From a bacterium (GTDB lineage: Bacteria; SZUA-79; Acidulodesulfobacterales; Acidulodesulfobacteraceae), in the NCBI GenBank assembly GCA_021798875.1, contig JAJZBN010000013.1, positions 1 through 46,809 on the forward strand: a DNA stretch of 46,809 nucleotides, in the 5' to 3' direction. Position 1 is the stretch's first letter; each line of letters begins with the position of its first letter. The notes beneath the pieces are model-generated. The model had not been told where the DNA came from, did not search any database, and saw nothing but the letters and a program-made list of their open reading frames with translations. Below, in pieces: positions 6,029 through 13,075 of this stretch. Position numbers and translations under genes: made by a program.

Positions 6029-8422
6029 ATGAATTTACAAAAAGAACTGAACTCTCTGATAAATGCATTTAACGGCGGAAATTTTAAAGAAGCCGAAAGG
6101 CTTTCCCTTACAATCTCTAAATTATATCCCGATAATTTTATTCCATGGAAAGCGCTGGGTTTGTCTTTGAAAAATTTAAAAAGGTTTCCGGAAGCGGTTT
6201 CGCCGTTGAAGAAAGCTATGGAGCTTATGCCAGGTGACATCGAAACCATGATGAATTTGGGCATAATATTTACGGAACTTGCCGAATATGAAGAAGCAGA
6301 AAATATTTACCGAAGAGTTATCGCACTAAATCGGAATGATTATCCCGAAGCATATTTAAATCTCGGCGTCGTTCTAAAATACATGGGTAAAAACGAAGAA
6401 GCCGAAAAATGTTACAGGCGGGCAATCGAAATAAAACCGGATTTTACTATAGCTTTTAATAATCTCGGCGTTCTTCTAAGGGATGCGGGAAAATTGGAAG
6501 AATCGGAAGAATGCTACAGAAAGGTTATAGAAATTAAGCCTGATTATCCCGAAGCATATTTAAATCTCGGCGTCGTTCTAAAATACATGGGTAAAAACGA
6601 AGAAGCCGAAAAATGTTACAGGCGGGCAATCGAAATAAAACCGGATTTTGCCGAAAGCTATAATAATATTGCGATAATTTTACAGGATAAAGGGGATTTT
6701 GCCGAAGCCGAGAAATATTTCAGGCGAGCTATAGAATTAAATCCGAACTATGCAGAAGCTTATAACAATATCGGCAATCTTTTGAAGGATACAGGAAGAA
6801 ATAAAGAAGCGGAAATATATTATAAGCTGTCGTTAAAGATTAATCCTAAAAATTATAAAGTTTATAATAATTTAGGGCTCTTATGCGCCGACTCCCAAAT
6901 ATTGGACGACGCCGAAACTTTTTATAGAAAAGCTATAGAATTAAATCCGAACTATGCCGAAGCCTATAATAATTTAGGGAATCTATTGAGAAATAAAAGT
7001 CAGATGCCTGTATCGGCGAAAGTGGCAGAAACAGTGCTTGATAAGGTGGCCGATACGTCGATAACCGGAGCGGAATTCGAATCGGAAGCCGAGAAATATT
7101 TCAGGCGAGCTATAGAATTAAATCCGAACTATGCAGAAGCTTATAACAATATCGGCAATCTTTTTAATGATACCGGAAGAATTGAAGAAGCTAAAGAGTT
7201 TTATTTAAAAGCATTATCTATTAAACTGGATTTTGCGGTATGCCATAAAAATTTAGCCCAGATAAAGACATTCGATAAAGAAGACCTTCAGCTCAAAACG
7301 CTTAATAATCTTTATGAAAAATTTAAAAATGACGATAATAAGAATAAAAAAGACAATAAAGGCAATTATAACTATCAAAACAACAATAAAGATAAAAAGG
7401 AAGATAATTTTTCCGACAGAATAAAAAATAGTTCAGATAAAATATATATATGTTTTGCCCTTGCCAAAGCCAATGAAGATTTAAATGAAATAGATGCTGC
7501 TTTCGACCTTTATTCCGAAGGCAACAAACTTATGAAAATGAAGCTTAACTATAATATTGCCCAAGATATTTCGCTATTTGAAAACATTAAGTCCTTGTTC
7601 GCTTTCTTTGCAAAAACGCCCATATTTTCGGCATCGGCACCGGCAACAATGATTTCAACTGCACAGGTATCGGCAACACCGCCAAATATAACAGCTTTTA
7701 ATATAGCGCCTATAATGATAGTCGGAATGCCAAGGTCCGGAACAAGTTTAGCGGAACAGATTATAGCCTCCCATTCAAAGGTTTTTGGAGGAGGAGAGGT
7801 TAATTTAATGGACGAACTTGTAAAAAAATATTACCTTGAATCCAAAGAACATTGTGCATTCGGCGGCGCAGAAAAGATAAGCAGGCTTATAGCGTCGGAT
7901 TATATAAATGGAATAAATAAATACGGGAACATATATAGATTAACCGAAAACGGTAAAAAATACTTCACGGATAAAATGCCGCTTAATTTTCGCTGGCTCG
8001 GTTTTATCATGCTTTTCAATCCCGCTATTAAAATAATTCATACAGTCAGGAATCGCGATGCAGTGTGCTGGTCTATTTTTAAACAGCTCTTTTCTGGAAA
8101 GGGAATGGGTTTTGCTTATGATTTAAAAGATATATATAAATATTACGGGCTTTATGAAAATCTTATGGAATTTTGGGAAGAAATGTTCCCAAGCCGCATA
8201 TACAGGCTCGACTATGAAAGACTTACTGTAAACCAGAAGGAAGAAACCAAAAAACTGCTCGATTACTGCGGGCTTGAATGGGAAGACGGATGCATGGAAT
8301 TTGAAAAGAACAAACGTGCCGTGAGAACCGCAAGTTTCGCTCAGGTGAGAAAAAAAATTTACAAAGGAAGTTCCGAAGAATGGAAAAAATTTAAAAGCAG
8401 AATAGAAAGAGCTTTAATTTGA
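6029..8422 (+). CDS. TPR-repeat protein with C-terminal sulfotransferase domain
   Basis: The product is 797 residues. Residues 1-400 hold about ten TPR units (34-residue period, AEAYNNIGNLLKDTGR and similar). A linker near 430-460 is almost entirely Asn, Lys and Asp. Residues about 563-790 are a PAPS-dependent sulfotransferase domain: the 5'-phosphosulfate loop GMPRSGTSLAEQII begins at residue 566, and a later HTVRNRDAVCWS segment fits the 3'-phosphate site. Such TPR-sulfotransferases modify sugars or proteins; the acceptor is unknown. Two stretches are exact DNA duplicates: 6338-6445 equals 6542-6649, and 6704-6783 equals 7085-7164. This indicates recent repeat expansion. Residues 329-353 are a non-TPR insertion. 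Confidence 0.85.
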   Translation: MNLQKELNSLINAFNGGNFKEAERLSLTISKLYPDNFIPWKALGLSLKNLKRFPEAVSPLKKAMELMPGDIETMMNLGIIFTELAEYEEAENIYRRVIALNRNDYPEAYLNLGVVLKYMGKNEEAEKCYRRAIEIKPDFTIAFNNLGVLLRDAGKLEESEECYRKVIEIKPDYPEAYLNLGVVLKYMGKNEEAEKCYRRAIEIKPDFAESYNNIAIILQDKGDFAEAEKYFRRAIELNPNYAEAYNNIGNLLKDTGRNKEAEIYYKLSLKINPKNYKVYNNLGLLCADSQILDDAETFYRKAIELNPNYAEAYNNLGNLLRNKSQMPVSAKVAETVLDKVADTSITGAEFESEAEKYFRRAIELNPNYAEAYNNIGNLFNDTGRIEEAKEFYLKALSIKLDFAVCHKNLAQIKTFDKEDLQLKTLNNLYEKFKNDDNKNKKDNKGNYNYQNNNKDKKEDNFSDRIKNSSDKIYICFALAKANEDLNEIDAAFDLYSEGNKLMKMKLNYNIAQDISLFENIKSLFAFFAKTPIFSASAPATMISTAQVSATPPNITAFNIAPIMIVGMPRSGTSLAEQIIASHSKVFGGGEVNLMDELVKKYYLESKEHCAFGGAEKISRLIASDYINGINKYGNIYRLTENGKKYFTDKMPLNFRWLGFIMLFNPAIKIIHTVRNRDAVCWSIFKQLFSGKGMGFAYDLKDIYKYYGLYENLMEFWEEMFPSRIYRLDYERLTVNQKEETKKLLDYCGLEWEDGCMEFEKNKRAVRTASFAQVRKKIYKGSSEEWKKFKSRIERALI

Positions 8423-8450
8423 AACGGTTTTAAATCTAAAGGAATTTTTT

Positions 8451-8530
8451 AATAATGGTGTCAAATAATGGTGAAATAGTGAAATAATGGTGTCAGATTT
8501 ATTTATTTTCTTACTCCTGCCTGCGTTTGC
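8451..8530 (+). repeat. Island intergenic repeat with triplicated lead
   Basis: AATAATGGTGTCA, AATAATGGTGAAATAGTGA and AATAATGGTGTCAGATTT occur in series, then TTCTTACTCCTGCCTGCG and TTTGCG. It lies between the sulfotransferase gene and the vapBC promoter. Confidence 0.8.
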
Positions 8531-8585
8531 GCTTTAATTAAAATAAGCGCGCTTTATTAAATAAAACATTAAATACAAAAAATAA

Positions 8586-8625
8586 TTGACCGAGCGTTAA
8601 ATATAGTATATACTAAAAAGTATAT
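8586..8625 (+). promoter_or_regulatory. Sigma-70-type promoter and operator of vapBC
   Basis: TTGACC (8586-8591) and TATACT (8609-8614) are separated by 17 bases, a near-consensus promoter. The -10 box lies inside the palindrome AGTATATACT, which is followed five bases later by the half-repeat AGTATATTA. VapB proteins usually bind such inverted repeats to repress their own operon, so this is the likely autoregulatory site. Confidence 0.65.
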
Positions 8626-8667
8626 TATTTATTTAATTTAAGTTTATAAAAACGGCGGAGATATCAA

Positions 8668-8895
8668 ATGAAAAGCGCAAAACTATTCCAAAACGGCAAA
8701 AGTCAGGCCGTAAGACTATTAAAAGAATTTAGATTTGAAACAGATGAAGTATATATAAAAAAGGTTGGCAGAAGCGTGATTTTAACGCCAAAGGATGACT
8801 ATTGGGATTGTCTTTTTAAAAATATAGATAAATTCAGTAAAGATTTTATGTCGCAAAGAAACCAGCCTGAAATACAGAAAAGAGCGGATTTTTAG
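8668..8895 (+). CDS. vapB: VapB-type antitoxin (AbrB fold)
   Basis: The 75-residue product begins MKSAKLFQNGKSQAVRLLKEFRF, whose KLFxNGxSQAVRLPKEFRF signature is the VapB/MazE-like DNA-binding domain. It continues EVYIKKVGRSVILTPK. The last 30 residues form the toxin-binding tail. GGCGGAG lies about nine bases before ATG. The toxin gene starts five bases after the stop. By family precedent the protein neutralises VapC and represses the promoter at 8586-8614. Confidence 0.9.
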   Translation: MKSAKLFQNGKSQAVRLLKEFRFETDEVYIKKVGRSVILTPKDDYWDCLFKNIDKFSKDFMSQRNQPEIQKRADF

Positions 8896-8900
8896 TAAAT

Positions 8901-9299
8901 ATGAAATATATGCTCGATACTAATATCTGTATTTATATAATTAAAAACAAGCCTATAGGGGTTAAAGAAAAACTTTCTTTAATACCGCCGGAAGATGTAT
9001 GTCTTTCTTCAATAACTGTTTCGGAGTTGTTTTACGGCGTAGAGAAAAGTCAATATTCGCAGAAAAACAGAGATGCGCTGGAGGGTTTTTTAATTAATTT
9101 CAACATAATGGATTACGGTTATGAGGCCTCGATAGCGTATGGTAAAATAAGAACTAATCTTGAAAAAACAGGAAATATAATCGGTGCAATGGATTTGATG
9201 ATAGCTTCCCATGCTTTAAGTATAAAGGCGATTTTGGTTACAAACAATATTAAGGAATTTAAAAAAATTAAAGACTTAAAAGTTGAAAATTGGTATTAA
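8901..9299 (+). CDS. vapC: VapC toxin, probable tRNA-cleaving PIN endonuclease
   Basis: The 132-residue product carries the PIN signature of the tRNA(fMet)-type VapC group: MLDTNICIYIIKNKP with D6, SELFYGVEKS with E42, IGAMDLMIASHA with D98, and TNNIKEF near the C-terminus. All catalytic acids are present. It forms an operon with the VapB gene (gap of five bases). Cleavage of initiator tRNA is known for this subgroup and is inferred here. Confidence 0.9.
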   Translation: MKYMLDTNICIYIIKNKPIGVKEKLSLIPPEDVCLSSITVSELFYGVEKSQYSQKNRDALEGFLINFNIMDYGYEASIAYGKIRTNLEKTGNIIGAMDLMIASHALSIKAILVTNNIKEFKKIKDLKVENWY

Positions 9300-9302
9300 T
9301 GA

Positions 9303-9538
9303 TGTATTCGCTATGAATTTCCAAAATTCTTCTTCCGAACTAAGATTGTTTTCAAGGGTTTTCTTTCTGGTTTCAGCAATCTCGTCAAGATAAAAGTCTT
9401 CTTCAAGCTCTATGCTTTTTCTATAAGTTCTTTGGCGAGGGCTGATTTAGATATGTCCCTTTTTTTTGATAAAATATCGTCAAACTCTTCAGTTCTTTTA
9501 TTCAGGACGACATTAAGCATTGGATTCTTTGTAGGTAT
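9303..9538 (-). pseudogene. Ribbon-helix-helix antitoxin remnant
   Basis: The minus strand reads PTKNPMLNVVLNKRTEEFDDIL, then ISKSALAKELIEKA and a stop. A one-base shift restores ELEEDFYLDEIAETRKKTLENN. This matches RHH antitoxins of the PTKNPRxNVVL type with a SxSxLAKELIxEAxELEEDFYL core. The codon before PTKNP is ATA (9536-9538) where ATG would be expected, so both the start codon and the frame are damaged. No toxin partner is next to it. Its tail overlaps the 3' end of vapC on the other strand. Confidence 0.65.
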
Positions 9539-9599
9539 TTTTTATCTCTTACTATTCTAGGATACAATTAGTGTATCATTAATGATAAATTATGTAAAC

Positions 9600-9645
9600 G
9601 ATAATGGCGTCACAATAATAACATCCGATTTATTTATTTTTTAGA
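9600..9645 (+). repeat. Island intergenic repeat, most diverged unit
   Basis: GATAATGGCGTCACAATAAT followed by CCGATTTATTTATTTTTTAG. The CCTGCGTTTGC end is lost. It is the last copy seen on the downstream side of the island. Confidence 0.55.
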
Positions 9646-9682
9646 TTAAATAAAAATAAAAAATACAGTTTGATTTTATTAA

Positions 9683-9711
9683 TTGAAAATGTAGCGCATT
9701 AGATATATAAT
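9683..9711 (+). promoter_or_regulatory. Promoter of the BrnT-like/CopG module
   Basis: TTGAAA (9683-9688) and TATAAT (9706-9711) are exactly 17 bases apart. The -10 box is embedded in the symmetric ATATATAATACATATAT text, which may serve as the operator of the RHH antitoxin. The gene starts 35 bases downstream. Confidence 0.65.
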
Positions 9712-9746
9712 ACATATATAAACTTAACTAAATTTTAAATTAATCG

Positions 9747-10064
9747 ATGAAAATGGATCTGCCGGAAAAAATAGTAAACTGGAGCAGCGATAAAAATGAA
9801 TGGCTGAAGTCGGAAAGAAATATATCTTTTGAAGAAATAATCGTTGCAATTGTGGAACACGATAAATTAATAGATATTATACAGAATAACGAAAAATATA
9901 TAGACCAGAAAGTTTTAGTCGTTGAAATAGATAGTTATATATATTTATGTCCGTTTATTGAAAACGATAACGAAATATTTTTAAAAACTATTTATCCAAG
10001 CAGAAAACTTACCAAAATATATTTAAATAACGAAGAGGATTTGAAAAATGAAAAAAAAGACTAA
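9747..10064 (+). CDS. BrnT-like toxin
   Basis: The 105-residue product resembles small RelE-fold toxins of the BrnT type: WSSDKNEWLKSERNISFEEI, then KVLVVEIDSYIYLCPFIEND and IFLKTIYPSRKLTKIYL. The W-DxxKNxWLxxERxISFEEI opening and KTIYPSRK ending are conserved in this group. By family precedent it would be an mRNA-targeting ribonuclease. It overlaps the next gene by 17 bases and follows a near-consensus promoter. Its intact length suggests it is functional. An ATG two codons downstream (MDLPEK) is an alternative start. Confidence 0.7.
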   Translation: MKMDLPEKIVNWSSDKNEWLKSERNISFEEIIVAIVEHDKLIDIIQNNEKYIDQKVLVVEIDSYIYLCPFIENDNEIFLKTIYPSRKLTKIYLNNEEDLKNEKKD

Positions 10065-10326
10065 ATTTAACGATACTGAAGCCGAACTCGGTTTATTCTT
10101 CGAATTGGAAAAGGGTAATTTTAAATCTATACCCGGCTTAAAAAAAGAAAAGGAAAGGATTAAAAAAATCTTTAAAAACAATTTTTACTCCGAAAAGAAA
10201 ATAATAAATATTAGGCTTTTAAATAGAGACGTAGAAAAGATAAAAGCGATTGCCATTAAAGAAGGAATTCCTTATCAGGTCTTGATCAGGTCTGTTATTC
10301 ATAAGTATGCTGAAAATAATATATAA
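10048..10326 (+). CDS. CopG/RHH-type antitoxin (BrnA-like)
   Basis: The 92-residue product has a C-terminal ribbon-helix-helix-like segment, IINIRLLNRDVEKIKAIAIKEG followed by IPYQVLIRSVIHKYA. Here the strand INIRL and the two helices match CopG antitoxins of the IPYQTLI type. The N-terminal half is lysine-rich and would contact the toxin. The gene overlaps the toxin gene, so the order is toxin first, as in BrnTA. The start ATG 10048 follows GAGGATTTGAAAA, which contains a weak ribosome-binding site inside the toxin gene. Confidence 0.75.
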   Translation: MKKKTKFNDTEAELGLFFELEKGNFKSIPGLKKEKERIKKIFKNNFYSEKKIINIRLLNRDVEKIKAIAIKEGIPYQVLIRSVIHKYAENNI

Positions 10327-10425
10327 CCTTGACATAAAAAATAGCTATAATAGCCTTTGCCGATAGTTAATTAAGATATGTCCGAGGTATCAAAATCCGT
10401 TAATGATTTATTTATTTTGGTATTT

Positions 10426-11679
10426 TTATATCGGAATATAGACGGAAACAGTAGTGCCGCGGTTTTTTGCAGACGATATATCTATAAAACCGCCGTGTTC
10501 GTGCATTATTTTCTGGCTTACGGCAAGACCGAGCCCCGTCCCTTTTTCTTTTGTAGTAAAGAACGGAACGAATATATTATTCATATCGCTTTTGCTAATT
10601 CCGCAGCCGTTGTCTATAAATTCTATTTTTATAAATTTCGGGTTATTTCTGGTATAGTCTATCTTTGTTATAATTTTTATTTTTCCGGCGGTATTGCAGG
10701 TTGATCCCCGTCCTTTTTTTATATTTTTAATGCTCATAATGCTTTTTATGCTTCCCTTGCTTTTATAATTTACGGCCTTTTCCGCATTTAAAGCATTTAC
10801 TGATTCTGAGGCTTTTGCCGCATCTAAAACTTTTGCCGCATTTACGGCGTCGACGGAATTTTTAAGCAGATTTAAAAATACCTGGATAAGCGCACTTTCC
10901 GAAGCGTATATTTTCGGAAGGCTCGGATCGAATTCCTTTACGACTTCTATATTTTTTGCTGAAAATTCCGCCTGTTCCATAATTATTATTTCATTGATTA
11001 TTTTATTGATATTCACTGCGGAAATTTTTGTTTTATGCTTTTTAGACAATACAAGAAGTTCTTCTATCAGATTATTGATTCTTTCTGATTCTTTTATGAT
11101 AATTTCCAGAAAATTATTTAGATCGGTGCCGTTAAATCCGTTAAGCCCGTCAGAGCCGTTAAGTTCCTTAAACCCTTTAATTCCGTTAGATTTAGACCCG
11201 CCGAATTTTTTTCTTAAATAAGCCGCAGAAGCTTTAATTCCGCCGAGAGGATTTTTGATTTCATGCGCCATTTCCGCAATGAATCGCGATAAGTCTTCAA
11301 TCTTTTCTTCGCTTTTTATATTATTATCCATTTCTTTAAATCTCGTAATATCTTTTAGAGAAATTAAAAGATGAGGCTTATCTCCGTCAGTAATTTTAGA
11401 TATTTCAAGTATTACGTATCTTGCTTGATTATGATATTTACTTTGAAATTTATATTCAAATTCGATAAAACCTTCTCCAGTCTGCATAACGTTTTTTACC
11501 TTTTCTTCTATGTAGGCATTGTTATTAAAAAAACGACCGAGAGTTATGCCGTTTAAGAATCTGTCCGAATATCCTGTAAGTTCCTGAGCCGGAAGGTTTA
11601 AAAATTTTAAAACGAGGTTTTCGTCGAATAAAATAACGGAGTAGTTTAAATTGTTTAGTATTAAGCTGTTTATGTCCAT
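10426..11679 (-). CDS. PAS-domain sensor histidine kinase, NtrB-like orphan
   Basis: The 417-residue product has no membrane segment. Residues 1-115 are a PAS domain. The phosphoacceptor helix is EMAHEIKNPLGGIKAS with H139. The catalytic domain has the N box NLLKNSVDA, the G1 box DNGCGIS and the G2 box GTGLGLAVSQKI from residue 380. Two low-complexity inserts interrupt it: a G/N/D-rich run after the H helix and a long A/S/K/I-rich run before G1. No response regulator is adjacent, so the partner must be elsewhere. Its start lies eight bases from the edge of the second 95-bp element, and no good ribosome-binding site is visible. Confidence 0.9.
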   Translation of the reverse strand: MDINSLILNNLNYSVILFDENLVLKFLNLPAQELTGYSDRFLNGITLGRFFNNNAYIEEKVKNVMQTGEGFIEFEYKFQSKYHNQARYVILEISKITDGDKPHLLISLKDITRFKEMDNNIKSEEKIEDLSRFIAEMAHEIKNPLGGIKASAAYLRKKFGGSKSNGIKGFKELNGSDGLNGFNGTDLNNFLEIIIKESERINNLIEELLVLSKKHKTKISAVNINKIINEIIIMEQAEFSAKNIEVVKEFDPSLPKIYASESALIQVFLNLLKNSVDAVNAAKVLDAAKASESVNALNAEKAVNYKSKGSIKSIMSIKNIKKGRGSTCNTAGKIKIITKIDYTRNNPKFIKIEFIDNGCGISKSDMNNIFVPFFTTKEKGTGLGLAVSQKIMHEHGGFIDISSAKNRGTTVSVYIPI

Positions 11680-11687
11680 TGTTTCAA

Positions 11688-11781
11688 CGGATTTTGAGTC
11701 CGGTTATGATATTTTATAACTTATTGATTTTAAAGAGTATTAATACTTATGAAAAATATGCCTATGTGAAAATCCGGCCAT
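11688..11781. repeat. 94-bp palindrome-edged element, copy 2
   Basis: This is nearly identical to 657-751 in the same orientation, including the anticodon-arm sequence of tRNA-Leu at its left edge and AAAATCCGGCCAT at its right edge, but without the rest of the tRNA. It lies directly upstream of the histidine kinase and would therefore form its leader. The two copies bracket 11 kb of toxin-antitoxin-rich DNA. Confidence 0.7.
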
Positions 11782-11827
11782 AATTATTAATAACTTATTA
11801 AATCCAGTTTTGATACAAGGAGGCTGT

Positions 11828-12148
11828 TTAGGCTACCTTGAGGTATCCTCTGCGGCATGGCTTTTTAGAAAAAGAAATCATAATGCCTGTGTTAAGAGAT
11901 TGGGATAGTTTTAAAAGAGTCTCCAGCGTTAAATTGCTTTCCCCGCTTTCTATCTGAGAAATAAACTGTTGGGAAACATTCATTCTTTCCGCAAGTTCGG
12001 ATTGGGTTAGATTATTCTCGTCTCTTATTTCGGCTATTTTTTGGGCAAGTGCGACTTTCACTCTTTCAAGCTCATAAACTTCCCTGAATTCTACATCCTT
12101 CAGCTTTTCATTAAGATGTTTTTCCGCTCTTTCTAATTTAATTTTCAT
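11828..12148 (-). CDS. higA: XRE-family antitoxin (HigA-like)
   Basis: The 106-residue product has an N-terminal helix and a helix-turn-helix: LAQKIAEIRDENNLTQSELAERM, then NVSQQFISQIESGESNLTLETLLKL. This is the Cro/C1 type used by HigA antitoxins. GAGGAAAACG precedes ATG 12148, which I prefer over the TTG six codons upstream. The gene overlaps the toxin gene by 11 bases. The HTH would bind the palindrome at 12519-12536. The tail SFSKKPCRRGYLKVA is short. Confidence 0.85.
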   Translation of the reverse strand: MKIKLERAEKHLNEKLKDVEFREVYELERVKVALAQKIAEIRDENNLTQSELAERMNVSQQFISQIESGESNLTLETLLKLSQSLNTGIMISFSKKPCRRGYLKVA

Positions 12149-12497
12149 CGTTTTCCTCTTTAGCAATATTCGTCCGATATTTTTCTATATATTTTTTTCT
12201 TTTAATAGATAACGCAATATCTTTTTCAAGTATCTCGTTGGTCTTCTTTTTTAGGGCGTGGACAAAGACAACGCTTTCTTTTAAAAAAAAGAAGTAAAAC
12301 AGCCTGTTTGACTTTGGACGAAGCTCGTAAATCCCGTCTTTCACGTAATCGGCCAATGGACGCAGGAGATTATGTCCCTGTTTTCCCAACTCGTCAATAT
12401 AGGCAAACACTTTTGCCTGCTCGTCTAATGAAAGTCCGTCTATAAATTCCCTGACGGGACAATGTCCTCTTTCATCCACAAAATACCAAATATTCAT
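12138..12497 (-). CDS. higB: HigB/Gp49-like (RelE-superfamily) toxin
   Basis: The 119-residue product has the Gp49-like pattern: MNIWYFVDERGHCPVREFIDGL, then LRPLADYVKDGIYELRPKSNRLFYFFFLKESVVFVHALKKKTNE with its YELRP, RLFYFF and FVHALKKK elements. HigB toxins cleave mRNA on the ribosome. The toxin precedes the antitoxin, as in classic higBA. The sequence is complete. The promoter and operator lie just upstream at 12515-12543. Confidence 0.85.
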   Translation of the reverse strand: MNIWYFVDERGHCPVREFIDGLSLDEQAKVFAYIDELGKQGHNLLRPLADYVKDGIYELRPKSNRLFYFFFLKESVVFVHALKKKTNEILEKDIALSIKRKKYIEKYRTNIAKEENDEN

Positions 12498-12514
12498 CGG
12501 CTTTCTATAAAATA

Positions 12515-12543
12515 AGTTTACAAGTTATAACTTGTATTGTCAA
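12515..12543 (-). promoter_or_regulatory. higBA promoter with a perfect 18-bp operator palindrome
   Basis: On the minus strand TTGACA (12543-12538) is followed after 17 bases by TAAACT (12520-12515), a plausible sigma-70 promoter. The perfect palindrome TACAAGTTATAACTTGTA (12519-12536) fills the spacer and touches the -10 box. It is where the HigA helix-turn-helix would bind to shut off the operon. Confidence 0.75.
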
Positions 12544-12566
12544 GAAATATTTTTACATTAAAAACC

Positions 12567-12743
12567 CTAAAATAGAAACGGTCTAACAATTTCTTTTTCT
12601 TCGTAAATGCGGCCTTCTTCCTCATCCTTCAATCCGCGTTCAATTTTTTGTATCACATATAAATGATACTGTATATCTTCTAAAGTGCAGTTATCCGGCA
12701 AGCGTTTTAGAAGGTCGGCAACCTCATCTTTGACCGTCTGCAT
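12567..12743 (-). CDS. Small orphan antitoxin-like protein
   Basis: The product is a 58-residue acidic protein from ATG 12743: MQTVKDEVADLLKRLPDNC, then TLEDIQYHLYVIQKIERGL and EEEGRIYEEKEI. Small proteins with the LPDDCTLEDIQYHLYVI pattern accompany ParE/RelE-type toxins in many delta-proteobacterial and cyanobacterial genomes. No toxin gene adjoins it, and the usual HTH-like tail is short. It is too short for common ORF cut-offs but clearly coding by this conserved pattern. The call is from recognition of the pattern and is moderate. Confidence 0.65.
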   Translation of the reverse strand: MQTVKDEVADLLKRLPDNCTLEDIQYHLYVIQKIERGLKDEEEGRIYEEKEIVRPFLF

Positions 12744-12890
12744 TTTTACTCCGTTAAATTTTACTCAAATTATTTTTAAACTTTATTTATTATACCATTT
12801 ATAAAATTGTATAGATAGACTTCTTTGTCTTCTTATGCCTTGCTCGGCTTCTTAATCTCGAACTTTTTTGCTAAGAAGCTGATGAACTGT

Positions 12891-13075
12891 TTAGTATTTC
12901 AGATAATCTTTATCTATATAAAATTTTAAAAAATAATTAAAATCGGAAAACCTCTTAAATACGCCGTCTTTTTTATATAATCTTCCAGATCTACAATACC
13001 ACGTTTTCCGTCTGCAAATGTTATCTCCAATTTATATCTTTCGATATGTTTAGCTTCCTTAATATCGTAATACAT
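12891..13075 (-). pseudogene. DUF2442 family protein, one-base frameshift
   Basis: From ATG 13075 the frame gives MYYDIKEAKHIERYKLEITFADG, KRGIVDLEDYIKK and then drifts. Adding one base in the A run restores DGVFKRFSDFNYFLKFYIDKDYLKY and a stop at 12891-12893. DUF2442 proteins are small and often paired with DUF4160 proteins in presumed toxin-antitoxin modules; no partner is visible here. GAGGAA lies upstream of the ATG. The break lies in a homopolymer, so a sequencing error is possible. Confidence 0.65.

Noticed and set aside
1638-9645. CRISPR array formed by the island repeats
   Set aside because: The repeats are spaced by whole genes of hundreds to thousands of bases, vary in length and sequence, and no cas gene is present.
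1638-9645. Integron cassette array with attC sites
   Set aside because: The repeats lack visible RYYYAAC/GTTRRRY cores and the long imperfect palindrome of attC, and no integron integrase is in the window. Only the cassette-like spacing is similar.
10378-11556. Plus-strand ORFs opposite the histidine kinase
   Set aside because: They are antisense shadows of the kinase, aromatic-rich and without recognisable motifs.
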